Part shown: piece after piece, positions 10,501 to 19,187 of the stretch
How the letters are laid out: each line of letters opens with the position of its first letter
How positions within the stretch are numbered: the first letter of the stretch is position 1
Assembly (NCBI RefSeq): GCF_000988165.1
Contig: NW_020169336.1
Location: forward strand, 1-36,709
Source of the DNA: Vairimorpha ceranae
Lineage: Eukaryota > Microsporidia > Nosematidae
Length of the DNA: 36,709 bases
Reading direction: 5' to 3'
Program-made: the position numbers and the translations under genes
The notes under the pieces: generated by a model
Databases searched by the model: none
Told to the model about the DNA's origin: nothing
The model's input: the letters and a program-made list of their open reading frames with translations, nothing else

Positions 10501-11536
10501 TTAATCTTTGTACAATACCTTTAATTGGTTGTGATTGCACATTTATTTGTGGTAAATCGGAATTAACCATTAAAGCACACTGAAGTTGTAATGATTCCCA
10601 ATCATCATTAATTATATTTATAGAATTGCCCCTATCAATACTTTCTTTTAATACCTCATTCGTATGAATAATTTCTGATATTTTAATAGTAAGATCATCT
10701 TCATTTGTACTGTCTTTTTCTGCCATTCCAACACTCGGTCTTATGCACGCCGGCGGAACGATAATATTTTGAATGATAAATTTTACAGGAGAATCCTCTA
10801 AACCAAGAAATTCGTAATCCTCAGATTTTATCAGTGAAAATATATTAAGTGCCATTTGCGGATTTATATCTATGCACTTCTTAAAAGTATTTTTTTTATC
10901 TCGTCTCGCTTTAGAATTCGTTGTATTTTTATTTTCACTTGTAGCTCCTAAATCAAACCCTGTTATTTCTTCTGTCCGTAATTTATTAGTATCGCTATTT
11001 TTCAATTCTACAACTTCAATTTCGTGCAAAATTTTAAATCCTGTACCTTTTTTTATTGTTCCATTATAAGCGTGACATAATACACATTTTGTCATTTTTT
11101 TACATTCTAAAACTATTTTCCTTTGTATCAACACCAAATCATTTCTATTTGCTGTCTCTCTAATCATATCCTTGTATAAAATTTTCTTTTTATCAGAAAG
11201 AAGCAATCTTCCACATGTCTTACACACACAAGATAAAATAGATAAAGTTTGCTTAATTAGACCTATATTAAAAACAGGAAGTACTAGTTTTACATTTCCA
11301 AAATGCCCTAAACAATTAATTATATTTTCTCCACACGTAAAACACGTATCCTTTTTATTGCTTATACCAAGTCTTCTATCTAAAGGCCCATTTGGCATTG
11401 GCAACTTTGTAGTTGCATCATAAAGATCTTTAGTAGTTAGTGTATGCACCGATATTTTTTCAATTTCTTCTGAAGATAATAAACTAAATGATATTTTATT
11501 TATTTTATTTTTTACTAAAAATTTATCTTTGTTCAT
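7529..11536 (-). CDS. RPC1: DNA-directed RNA polymerase III largest subunit (RPC1)
   Basis: Catalytic subunit of nuclear RNA polymerase III, which makes tRNAs, 5S rRNA and other small RNAs. The 1335-aa length is a little below the yeast and human forms. The N-terminal clamp zinc sites are visible: C65-x2-C68...C75-x2-H78 (CFTCG...CLGHFG), C105-x2-C108 and C151-x2-C154. The segment RLKGKSGRFRCNLSGKRVDF leads to the active site NADFDGDEMN (492-501), whose Asp494, 496 and 498 hold the catalytic metal. Bridge-helix and trigger-loop sequence GEPGTQMTLKTFHFAGVAS starts at 1020. The interval RPSVGMAEKDSTNEDDLT and the N-terminal ISFSLLSSEEI resemble RPC1 rather than Pol I or II subunits; the protein also lacks the heptad CTD of Pol II. 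The start at 11536 has CCC directly before ATG. It is divergent from UTP6. The gene appears intact. Confidence 0.97.
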   Translation of the reverse strand: MNKDKFLVKNKINKISFSLLSSEEIEKISVHTLTTKDLYDATTKLPMPNGPLDRRLGISNKKDTCFTCGENIINCLGHFGNVKLVLPVFNIGLIKQTLSILSCVCKTCGRLLLSDKKKILYKDMIRETANRNDLVLIQRKIVLECKKMTKCVLCHAYNGTIKKGTGFKILHEIEVVELKNSDTNKLRTEEITGFDLGATSENKNTTNSKARRDKKNTFKKCIDINPQMALNIFSLIKSEDYEFLGLEDSPVKFIIQNIIVPPACIRPSVGMAEKDSTNEDDLTIKISEIIHTNEVLKESIDRGNSINIINDDWESLQLQCALMVNSDLPQINVQSQPIKGIVQRLKGKSGRFRCNLSGKRVDFSGRTVISPNPNLSIDQVDVPEFMAKILTIPEKVTKFNKSRLQNLVKNGPKSYPGANYVIGSKYKKFLLYGGRDEELNEGDVVERHLVNGDVVLFNRQPSLHRMSIMSHFVNIHKNKTLRFNECVCAPYNADFDGDEMNIHVPQTVEAISECIELMGVKENIVTARHGEPLIAATQDFITALYLITSRDTFFNRQKFGQLLSCFCETRIKITPAIVQPIELFTGKQLVEAMIHSSLKKKSDVFKLNLKTKNRSFTNLWHVNDGFFVIKNGNYMFGRIDKNIVGGESKCNSLLYELLKIDKLSASAMMFNITRIASRYLGEVGFSIGLVDVLPGSLLQKKKTEVVHKGYEKCKEIIKENDEKSKETAEMEISFTLNKIREECGSICINELSYYNSPIIMQACGSKGSKINVSQMIACVGQQIISGKRIPNGMLNRTLPHFAKFSITPESKGFVENSFFTGMTPTEFFFHAVSGREGLVDTAVKTAETGYTQRRLMKALEDLNVKYDYSVRSSFNEIIQFKYGDDGIDPIIMECDDFIDLEKVYIAVETKLEEYKNLCEISLHSLDTIENMVMSYCNDLRQDLFIRQYGLSILNQNFIDSIVDFFRLKSDNKIYCDGRFIRIFYTREFFNLFFDLIKQKIKNCLIEPGTAVGAIAGQSIGEPGTQMTLKTFHFAGVASMNITLGVPRLIEIINAVVNINTPIINVSLDKNDLLNAQIVKGRVLKVLFKDICNHVTDSVCKDGIFIDFKIDLNLINKLRLQIDMKSIKQNLNITEQITIINEDTLRVNLKNSINHAIYNLQKLKKKIMNTKINGLSSVNKVLIHNDKGMFKCIIEGYGLQSILGLKGVDYTTTTSNAILEIQEVLGIEAARAHIISEIEYVVGKHGIKIDPRHVMLLADTMTYKGEVLGITRFGISKMSCSTLMLASFEQTSEHLFEAAIRSRSDEVKGVSESIILGKNIGIGTGEVQLFWNDNKL

Positions 11537-11539
11537 GGG
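11537..11539 (-). promoter_or_regulatory. CCC start-site motif of RPC1
   Basis: The coding strand reads TAAGCCCATG, with CCC immediately before the ATG. Confidence 0.6.
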
Positions 11540-11583
11540 CTTAGAAATATCACATTTTTACTTTTATGCAGACACTAAATATT

Positions 11584-11653
11584 TATAAAAAATTATTGCA
11601 AAATTTTATTAAAAGTTGTATAAAAAATTATTGCAAAATTTTATAAAAAGTTG
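11584..11653. repeat. Two tandem 35-bp copies in the RPC1-UTP6 spacer
   Basis: Units at 11584-11618 and 11619-11653 are nearly identical. Both contain ATTATTGCAAAATTTTAT and end in AAAAGTTG; the second differs by about one base. They lie within the ~180-bp divergent spacer and so could belong to a shared promoter, or be a recent slippage duplication. Confidence 0.85.
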
Positions 11654-11712
11654 TATCTTAATTTTAAAATATTTTATAATTTTTTAAGACTTTAAATTTG
11701 TAAAATCTTAAA

Positions 11713-11716
11713 CCCC
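11713..11716 (+). promoter_or_regulatory. CCCC start-site motif of UTP6
   Basis: CCCC abuts the ATG at 11717. Confidence 0.6.
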
Positions 11717-12475
11717 ATGACTGAAAAAGTGCAATTAAATTTAGAACGCATGATTCCAGAATTAGAAGAATATAAAAATAGGGGAGTGTTTTCTGCAGGA
11801 GAATTACAAAAAATAATAACAACAAGAAAAAAACATGAATTTAGATTGCAAAGATTTGATAAAAAACTGTTAGATATATTACGATATATAGAAAGTGAAA
11901 CTACACTTGAAAGCATTCGAGATAAAAGAATTAAAAAGAAAAAACTTTCTTATTGCTATTACGATAAAAGAATTTCGGAAAAAATAGTTAAATTGTATAA
12001 AGAAGCATTGTATAGATTTAATGATAAAAAAATAATAGTTAAGTTTACTGATTACGCTATTAAAAAAGGGCTACATGCCGATTTAAAAGATGTTTATGCT
12101 ACTTATTGCTCAAAAAATTTGGGAGATGCGGAGCTGTGGATTTTCTGTGCTATAAAATTGTATGAAATTGACGATATTGATTCTTCGAGAGCTATGTTTT
12201 TAAAGGGCATTCGGCTTAATCCTGAATATCACAGACTTAGAATAGAGTTTTTTAGAATGGAAGCCTTTTCTATTTTAAAAATTTTAGAGACCAATAAAAA
12301 GTTGGGTATTGAAGATGACAACGCTGAAGATATGACTTTTATTGCTTATAATATTTATTTAGATACACTTGAAATATGTGAAAATAAGAAAGTTATTGCT
12401 GAAATGACAGAAATATCTAAATGCGTAGAAGAATTGCACTGTAAAATTACATCTACAGTTTATAAGAAATGTTAA
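11717..12475 (+). CDS. UTP6: U3 snoRNA-associated protein 6 (UTP6), short form
   Basis: Component of the small-subunit processome (UTP-B group), acting in the nucleolus in early 18S rRNA processing. The N-terminus is diagnostic: EKVQLNLERMIPELEEYKNR, then GVFSAGELQKIITTRKKHEF, then LLDILRYIESETTLESIRDKR. This matches the UTP6 N-terminal helical region. It is followed by HAT-like helical repeats: LYKEALYRFNDKKIIVKFTD (about 93-112), ELWIFCAIKLYEIDD (about 137-151) and SRAMFLKGIRLNPEYHRLRI (about 155-174). The 252-aa length is much below yeast (~440) and human (~597), so most C-terminal HAT repeats are missing. No continuation is seen after the stop, which suggests natural reduction rather than a frameshift. 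CCCC directly precedes the ATG. Divergent from RPC1. Confidence 0.9.
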   Translation: MTEKVQLNLERMIPELEEYKNRGVFSAGELQKIITTRKKHEFRLQRFDKKLLDILRYIESETTLESIRDKRIKKKKLSYCYYDKRISEKIVKLYKEALYRFNDKKIIVKFTDYAIKKGLHADLKDVYATYCSKNLGDAELWIFCAIKLYEIDDIDSSRAMFLKGIRLNPEYHRLRIEFFRMEAFSILKILETNKKLGIEDDNAEDMTFIAYNIYLDTLEICENKKVIAEMTEISKCVEELHCKITSTVYKKC

Positions 12476-13163
12476 TAAATTATTAATATATTTTACTTTT
12501 ATAAATGTAAACTATAGAACTTTTTATTGGATTTTGTTTTTAAATACCAATTCGTGCATCCTTTTTATTTTTTAGAAAATCAAATGTTGTAACACTCACT
12601 ATTTTATTTGACTTTAATTTAGTTTTTAAAGAATTGTTCTCTGTTCTACAAAAATATATAAACAACTACAAGTATAATTTAAAATCTATAGTTCTAGAAA
12701 AGATTTCTTTTTTTAATTTAGATTTTTGATTTTTTAAAGGTAATTAACTTTTTAAAAATTTAAATTTTTTAGAAATTTATTTTTTTACTTTTCTTGCAAT
12801 TATTTAACAAGATTTATATCCATTTAATTAATTTAAAATATCAATACAATTCAAAGTGCAAAACAATAACTTTTTGTCAACGAAAACATAAAAGCAAGTA
12901 TTCAATTCTGCTCTTGTATTGGATGCAAGATATATAATGCTGAAGTTTGATTTGCTGTGCAACCATTCCTTAGTCGTTTATATAAATAATTTTACTAATG
13001 GCAGCGAAAAATGCATTATAAGAAATAACAATAAATAATGTAAAAATTGATAAATTAATAAAAAAATGACATTTTAAAAATATCAGATTGTTGATATATA
13101 TGACGCACTTGTTGTTAAAAATTGGTTGTTTAATTAACTAAACAATTAATCAATTTCCCCTTA
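12476..13163. other. Gene-free spacer before the ABC transporter gene
   Basis: AT-rich, with stops in all frames. No RNA gene was found. A few GC-richer bases at 12900-12970 have no recognisable motif. Confidence 0.45.
13157..13160 (+). promoter_or_regulatory. CCCC start-site motif of the ABC transporter
   Basis: The sequence reads TTTCCCCTTAATG, with CCCC three bases before the start codon. Confidence 0.6.
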
Positions 13164-14933
13164 ATGGACACAAAGGTAGATTTAATATGGAAAAAGCTTA
13201 CTGTTAAAACAAATGATACTTTTATTTTAGATGAATGTTCAGGAAAAGCTTACAACTCTTCAATAACCGTAGTTGTTGGTGGAACCGGTTCTGGTAAATC
13301 TGTTTTATTTGAAATTTTGGCCGGAAGGTTAAATAATGATTTGATTATAAGCGGAGATGTTCGTATTGATGATAATAATAGAGATAGAAAAAATATACAC
13401 ACCTCATCATTAAAAACTGGAAGTATTGTAGTACTAATAGATGAAACATTTTACTTTCTAGAAAAACAGACAGTGTGGGAAACAATATATTTTGCAGTTC
13501 ACTTTTTTAACATAAACGAACCAGATTCTATATTAAAAGAAAAGACGCAATTTATTATATCTACTCTTGATCTCAATAAAAAATCTGGTCAAATGCTCTT
13601 TGAATTGTCTCAGGGAGAAAAAAAACTTGTTTATATTGGTACCGTATTGGCAGAAGATCCCTCTATAATACTAATTGATGACCCATTTGATTATCTTGAT
13701 AAATGGCATGTAACTAGAATTTTCACGCTTTTGAAGAAATTAACAAAAAGATCCAAAACTATTCTAATAGCAATTAGTGCACCATATGAAGAGGTACTAA
13801 AACGATGCGATAAAATATTTATTCTTGCGAACCATTCGTTTATATTTGAGGGAACATATCCTCAGTACAGAAAATTTTATAGCGAGACGGGAATGGATCC
13901 TAACGATTTTGTTAATGAATTGGTAACTATTGATTATAGCTCTGAAGGTTCTAGAATAAAAGATACACAAAAAATAAGAGAATTAAAACATAAATGGTAT
14001 ACAAATAATCCTATTAACGAAGATTTGACCGAATATCAAATTATAAAATACACAGAACAAAAAAAAAGTTTTAAAAAAATATCATTGATAATGAAACGAC
14101 ATCTGCAAATCTTTACCCGTTCTAAAGATGCTTATATGACACTTGTATTGCAAAAATTAATTTTTTTTATTATTTCAATTATTGCTTACCCGATAATAGG
14201 ATACACACAGGAAGATATACAAACAAGATATGGGCTTATAAGCTTTTTGTTATTAAATAATATAGATAGATCATTAAGTATAGTTTTGTCTTCAGTCTCA
14301 ATTTCTAGATTTGCTTCGAGAAGGGAGATAATTTTTGGGTTGTACACAAGTACTGAGGCGTACATAGCTGAATATATATTCGACTTTTTATTAATTTACT
14401 TTGCTTCTGTATTATATATGATTCCAGTATATTGGATAGCGCAGGTAAATAATAATTTTTATCGTTTTTCTCTGTTTCTAATTAATCATTTTTTTTTAAC
14501 AAATTTTACAGTTGCTTATGCGATATTTGTAAATGTAGCAACATGTACACCTAGGGAAGCTTCTATGTTTGGAGCACTTGGACTGCTCTTTTTTTCTGCT
14601 TTCAGCGGAATTTTTATAAATGTAGAAACACTTCATAATTTTGCTTATTGGATAACGTGGATTTCGCCGCTTTATTATGCTTTTGAGTTTAATCTTCAAG
14701 TGTCGCTTTCTAATTTACGCTTTGTGTGTGATTCCGAATCGTGCTATAAAACAGGAAAAGAAGCTTTAGAAGACATGAAGCTGATAAGAATAGATAAATT
14801 TATATCTTTGGCAATATTCATTATGTTTATAGTATTTTTTATCTTTTTAGGTGTAATTGTTATGGCTATTAAATTCAAGCCACGAATGAAGAATGAAAAG
14901 ATCAATATTTTTCAATACTTCCTTGTAAACTGA
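13164..14933 (+). CDS. ABCG-type half-transporter with divergent nucleotide-binding site
   Basis: A 589-aa half-transporter in the ABCG (White/PDR-like) order: nucleotide-binding domain first, then membrane domain. Walker A is GGTGSGKS (39-46), the signature is LSQGEKK (148-154) and Walker B is IILIDDPFDYLD (168-179). The membrane domain (about 325-580) has some six hydrophobic spans: LIFFIISIIAYPIIGY, LISFLLLNNI, YIFDFLLIYFASVLYMIPVY, FLINHFFLTNFTVAYAIF, ALGLLFFSAFSGIFI and FISLAIFIMFIVFFIFLGVI. Odd residues: the usual catalytic Glu after Walker B is Asp (D173), the H-loop histidine of TIHQP reads AISAP (Ser205), and the Q-loop glutamine appears to be Asp (LIDET, 91-95). It may bind ATP with weak hydrolysis or work as the weak half of a heterodimer; the substrate cannot be deduced. 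Microsporidia keep several ABCG-like transporters. No frame breaks. Confidence 0.9.
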   Translation: MDTKVDLIWKKLTVKTNDTFILDECSGKAYNSSITVVVGGTGSGKSVLFEILAGRLNNDLIISGDVRIDDNNRDRKNIHTSSLKTGSIVVLIDETFYFLEKQTVWETIYFAVHFFNINEPDSILKEKTQFIISTLDLNKKSGQMLFELSQGEKKLVYIGTVLAEDPSIILIDDPFDYLDKWHVTRIFTLLKKLTKRSKTILIAISAPYEEVLKRCDKIFILANHSFIFEGTYPQYRKFYSETGMDPNDFVNELVTIDYSSEGSRIKDTQKIRELKHKWYTNNPINEDLTEYQIIKYTEQKKSFKKISLIMKRHLQIFTRSKDAYMTLVLQKLIFFIISIIAYPIIGYTQEDIQTRYGLISFLLLNNIDRSLSIVLSSVSISRFASRREIIFGLYTSTEAYIAEYIFDFLLIYFASVLYMIPVYWIAQVNNNFYRFSLFLINHFFLTNFTVAYAIFVNVATCTPREASMFGALGLLFFSAFSGIFINVETLHNFAYWITWISPLYYAFEFNLQVSLSNLRFVCDSESCYKTGKEALEDMKLIRIDKFISLAIFIMFIVFFIFLGVIVMAIKFKPRMKNEKINIFQYFLVN

Positions 14934-15898
14934 ATAAATTTTTTTTATGTCGATTGGCTGCAAATTTTAATAGTACAGTAATATGTAAAAAGTGTGACAA
15001 AAAGTTTTGAAAAACACCTAAAATTTATGTAAACTTTATTCTTTTTTGGATTTTCTAGAAAATTGTAACAAGTTGTTTTTATTTAATATTACAGTTAAAT
15101 ATTCTTTTATGATTTAAAACAGTCATTGATGTCAAAAAAAGTACAAAAATAACTTTAAATTAGTTATTATAAGCTATTTAACTTTTTTTACAAGGCAGGA
15201 CTTTAAATTACAAGACTGTCTTGCCCCGAAGAGTAGCTACTAAACTTGTAATGCTTTCCAATAAAACTATTTATTACATAACGATGTCTAAGGCCAGATA
15301 GCTTTCTAATACTCTTCTTATTTTCTTCACGCATCATTTTAAAATTATTTTTCTTTAAATAGTAATTTCTAAATATTGCTTCATTCCAAAACACTGTTTC
15401 AGACCATCAGTTTTGTTTTGGAAATCCAAAAACAATTATTTGTCAAAAAACGGCATGACAAAGACTTAGAAAAAAGATGGAATTAACATAATTGTTTTAT
15501 TTTATACAAATACATTTTATTGAAAAATCTTTACAAAGGATATAATTTTAAAATTTTTTTACCCTTAACTTGCTTTATGACAAAGTTGCTATTTTTTATG
15601 TTCTAATTTCTGTTAACAATATTTGTTTAAATTGCTATTTTATGAAAGTTTACAATATACAAATTTGGTTAAAAATGCTTGTTATGTGTTTTAAAATAAA
15701 GTGTAAAATGTGACATTTTGATCAATTACAAAAAATCTATATTACCTTTGTTTATAAATGTAAAGTTATTTTGTAAAATAAATAACTACAAAACCATTTA
15801 AAATCCAAATTTAATGTATAAAGTTTTATTGTATTTTAAAATATTTAGGGTTAAAAACGATCAAAAAAATACATTTCTTATTTAAAAATTTATAATAA
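14934..15898. other. Gene-free spacer between the ABC transporter and the basic protein
   Basis: Mostly homopolymer-rich. A 63-codon minus-strand frame at 15203-15394 lacks a CCC/GGG start motif and any known domain, so I do not call it a gene. It may be a decayed coding remnant. Confidence 0.45.
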
Positions 15899-16126
15899 TT
15901 ACTCATGCTTTTTTTCAAACTTAACAAACAGTGGTTTATTTCTAGATCTATAAACTTTTATATCATCCCAATTAAGACACTTTCTTTTTTTCTTATTTAA
16001 TTTTTTCTTAATTTTAGATGTATCATATACATTTCTATCAATAAATTTATCATTAAATATTTTACTGTTCTTATTTTTTAATCTATAAATCTGCTTATCA
16101 ATGAAATCTAGCCCTATTTTTTTCAT
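15899..16126 (-). CDS. Small, very basic protein of unknown function (75 aa)
   Basis: I do not recognise the family. It is an open frame of 75 codons with strong Lys/Arg content, a central run KKKLNKKKRK (about 40-49) that could be a nuclear or nucleolar signal, and a C-terminal segment NWDDIKVYRSRNKPLFVKFE that looks conserved rather than random. It is divergent from the GPN3 gene 28 bases away. The coding strand has CCC about 18 bases upstream, the same triplet that serves GPN3 as GGG on the other strand. The distance is longer than for neighbouring genes, so the start is less certain. A nuclear or ribosome-biogenesis role is only a guess from composition. Confidence 0.6.
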   Translation of the reverse strand: MKKIGLDFIDKQIYRLKNKNSKIFNDKFIDRNVYDTSKIKKKLNKKKRKCLNWDDIKVYRSRNKPLFVKFEKKHE

Positions 16127-16144
16127 AAAAACAATTTTAAATAA

Positions 16145-16147
16145 GGG
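16145..16147. promoter_or_regulatory. Shared GGG/CCC motif between divergent genes
   Basis: GGG on the plus strand, seven bases before the GPN3 ATG at 16155. On the minus strand it reads CCC, about 18 bases before the ATG of the basic protein at 16126. One triplet may serve both starts. Confidence 0.5.
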
Positions 16148-16154
16148 TTCATAA

Positions 16155-16880
16155 ATGGGACATGCAATATTTATTTTTGGATCGGCAGGAAGTGGTAAAT
16201 CAACTTTTTGTAAAAAGCTTACCGAGCACGGAAAACTAATTCACAGACAAATTAATGTGGTAAATTTAGATCCCGCACAAATTGGAGAAAGTCATGATTA
16301 CATAATAGACATTAGAGATTACATTACAACAGCAGATATTATGGAAGAATGTGATTTCGGGCCTAATGGTAGTGTCATGATTGCTTTTTCGGAGTTATAC
16401 AATAATATAGATGTTATAGATGTAGAAGATCTATCAAATGAATACCTTGTTTTTGACTGTCCTGGTCAAATTGAGCTATTTATGCATTCTAACGATTTTC
16501 TAAATATTGTAGAATATTTTTCTAAATTTTTTAGAATAGGAATATTATATTTTATAGAGAGTCAAAGTATTAATGATGTAGGTAAATTTCTAGGTAATAT
16601 TTTGTGTGGTTATATTTCTATGTCAAGGTTTAATGTATTTATGTCTTTCGTTTTAACAAAAGTAGATCTAATTGGCAAAGAAACAGTTGAAGATTTTTTA
16701 GAGACTTTGAATGATAAGTGTGACGAAAATTTATTGTATAATAAGATTTTAGATCTGGTTAATATTGATTTTAAGCTTCTTGATTACAGTGATGAAGATA
16801 GTATTAATGATTTATTGTATTGGATTGATAACAATTTACAATATTTTGATGATCTAGATGTCCAAAAAGATGTTGAATAA
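16155..16880 (+). CDS. GPN3: GPN-loop GTPase 3
   Basis: Cytoplasmic GTPase of the GPN family, involved in assembly and nuclear import of RNA polymerases. P-loop GSAGSGKS (9-16), INVVNLDPAQ (33-42), the GPN motif FGPNGS (68-73), the G3-like DCPGQIE (101-107) and the G4-like TKVDLI (168-173) are all in place. The opening MGHAIFIFGSAGSGKSTFC and the FGPNGS context fit GPN3 better than GPN1 or GPN2, but the subfamily call rests on short blocks. The 241-aa length is shorter than human GPN3 (284), typical of microsporidian trimming. GGG lies seven bases before the ATG. Divergent from a small basic protein gene. Functionally linked in principle with RPC1, 4.6 kb away. Confidence 0.9.
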   Translation: MGHAIFIFGSAGSGKSTFCKKLTEHGKLIHRQINVVNLDPAQIGESHDYIIDIRDYITTADIMEECDFGPNGSVMIAFSELYNNIDVIDVEDLSNEYLVFDCPGQIELFMHSNDFLNIVEYFSKFFRIGILYFIESQSINDVGKFLGNILCGYISMSRFNVFMSFVLTKVDLIGKETVEDFLETLNDKCDENLLYNKILDLVNIDFKLLDYSDEDSINDLLYWIDNNLQYFDDLDVQKDVE

Positions 16881-17078
16881 ATTTTTAATATTTTTTGTAG
16901 TTTAACATATTAATTATATATAAATATTTAAAAGATAGAAGTGCTAATTATTAATAAAGTTTATGATGTATTTGACATTTCTGTTTTTTTTTATTTTAAA
17001 CAAAACGATGTTACATATTTACAATGTCTAAAAATAAATTTTAAAAGCTTTTCTTGTAATAATTTATACTTTTAGATA

Positions 17079-17081
17079 CCC
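17079..17081 (+). promoter_or_regulatory. CCC start-site motif of the J-protein gene
   Basis: The sequence reads ATACCCTTCTAATG, with CCC five bases before the ATG. Confidence 0.55.
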
Positions 17082-17086
17082 TTCTA

Positions 17087-17653
17087 ATGAAGAGGTTAGA
17101 TCCATATAAAATATTACAAGTCACACGAAAATCTAAACCAGAAGAAATAATTACCTCTTTTAAAAAATTAAGATATAAATATCATCCAGATCGGCCGAAG
17201 GGAAACAGAGAACTTTATGACCAAGTTATAGAAGCTTTTGAATCAATAAAAAATAATTCACACGAATACATGAACGTTAACGAGTTTATTGAGCGTTATA
17301 AAGGCTCTGATGAAGAATATAATGATATTATAAAGGCTTATGAAAAATACAAAGGGGATATGCGCAAAATTATGGATAGTTTAATTTGTACAAATGAAGA
17401 AGATGAAGAGAAGATTAGAGACATTTTAACAGAAGAAATTAAAGCAGGGAAAATCAAAAAATATGAAAAATTTGATAAAAAAATGAGAAAACGTAAAAAT
17501 GAAAGTAAAAAAGCAGAAGAATTGGCTAAAAAAATGGGCATTGATCTTTCATTATCTTTAGAAGATTTACTTAATCGACAAGATAGTAGACAAGAAACTC
17601 TTATTAAAAGATTAGAATCAAAATATGGCGATGTAAAAAGACTTAAAAAATAG
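17087..17653 (+). CDS. DNAJC9-like J-domain protein
   Basis: Hsp70 co-chaperone; in animals DNAJC9 also acts as a histone chaperone. The J domain occupies about residues 4-60: DPYKILQVTRKSKPEEIITS, then KKLRYKYHPDRP, with the HPD catalytic tripeptide at 33-35. The rest is the DNAJC9 pattern rather than a generic J-protein: FIERYKGSDEEYNDIIKAYE, then YKGDMRKIMDSLIC (about 87-100), then an acidic stretch and KIRDILTEEIKAGKIKKYEKF, followed by a basic helical tail. The 188-aa length is shorter than human DNAJC9 (260). The ATG at 17087 is preceded by CCC. It lies about 200 bases after GPN3 with its own start motif, so it is probably an independent unit. Confidence 0.9.
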   Translation: MKRLDPYKILQVTRKSKPEEIITSFKKLRYKYHPDRPKGNRELYDQVIEAFESIKNNSHEYMNVNEFIERYKGSDEEYNDIIKAYEKYKGDMRKIMDSLICTNEEDEEKIRDILTEEIKAGKIKKYEKFDKKMRKRKNESKKAEELAKKMGIDLSLSLEDLLNRQDSRQETLIKRLESKYGDVKRLKK

Positions 17654-18840
17654 TAAAGTGAAATTTTCAGAATTGTATTTGGATGGTTTGTATATTTTTA
17701 TTTAATAGTACTATATTTTTGTAACTGTAAAACTAGATGGTTTATATAATAGATTAAAACTTTTGTATTAATTATTTTTGAATCCTAAGTCAAAAAAAAA
17801 ATTACAATAGTTAAAAAAATATCTCTAAAATTTTAATTTAATTTTTGGTTACAAGTATTTAGATAATAAGTAATTTTAAATTACAAAACAATCACAAGAA
17901 ACAAACATATTATTATTATTGTCTTTAAACTCTAGTACTTTTATTGTTAAATACATATAACAACAAAAGACGCGTTCTTTCTAAACAAAAAAATTTAAAA
18001 ATTAATAATTAAGACTTTGAGTATATCTACGACTAGCATGATTAAAAATTTAGAATTAAAAAAATTTAACGCGACTTAATCTCTTCTTTTCTTCCCTTTA
18101 ATTTTTTGTACATTTTATAAAAAGTATACGTAAATATTTGGTTGGTTCTAGGTTGAAAAATGAAGTATCGCCTAAAGATTTTTAAAATACTTTAAAAAGT
18201 TAATATGGTACTATATAGCATCATTAATAGTTTGCGCTTTTTTTGTATTTTTTTTTAAAATATCATACTAAATAAATATTTACATTTACTACAACTCTAT
18301 TTAGAAAGTTTTGCTGGATGTAAAAAATATATTTTGTCTTTATATCAATCAAAAATTGTTAATTGTTTTCATAAAAAATGTGAATGATTGCATAATAAGC
18401 ATCCTTCTCAAGTATAAAGATAAATGAAAACACTACTGTAACAAATTGATACTGCGTTTGATACAATCAGATACTATTAACATTTCAAAGAATTTAGAAA
18501 TCATATAAACAATAATAAAACCTTTTTTATTGAACTTTATAGTCTTGTTTTGGCTTACAGTTGAATATGTAAAACTAATATTTTGTATTTTTTATAATTT
18601 TATAGAAAAAAATAATACATTTTAGTTATATTATTGATCAGATGTTAATTTCATAAATTAATTTCTGCTACAATTATTGTTATACTGTAATTTATTTTAA
18701 TTTTTTATTTAACATTTTTTTTGCTTTATTAACAACTTTTTATATTTTATTAAATAATTAATTTCTAGGTTGTACACTCTGATCTATAATTTTTATTAAA
18801 AAGATATAAAAACATTTTTGTGCTTGTTAAATCACTTAAA
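17654..18840. other. Long gene-free AT-rich spacer
   Basis: From the J-protein gene to the left edge of the duplicated segment. All frames are dense in stops. No transposase block, RNA gene or clear repeat was seen. Confidence 0.45.
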
Positions 18841-19187
18841 TTATTGTACCTCAGTTTTAAATACAATATTAATAAAAAAGTTGCATTTAATAATTTATTT
18901 TTTTTTCTTTTATACACCTTCTTCTAGATTTAATAAAATCATTGTAAATTATTATTTATAGATGTAAAAGAGGTTGAAATGAGTTAAGACGAGATTCTTA
19001 GCGTGTAAAATACTACATAAATTTTTGTACGAAATTAAACTACAAATGAAAAGGTTAGTAAGGTTTAATAATTAATTTAAAGCTTAAAGAATTTTATAAA
19101 AATACATAGAAATTGTCGAATGTTAATAATTTTGAATTAAAAGTTCTTTTAGATAACTTTTACCAAAAAATTAATTTTAATGTAAAA

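Noticed and set aside
10872..11423. Two plus-strand frames opposite RPC1
   Set aside because: Shadows of the conserved RPC1 zinc and clamp region.
15203..15394. 63-codon minus-strand frame
   Set aside because: No start-site motif and no recognisable domain; likely chance or an old remnant.
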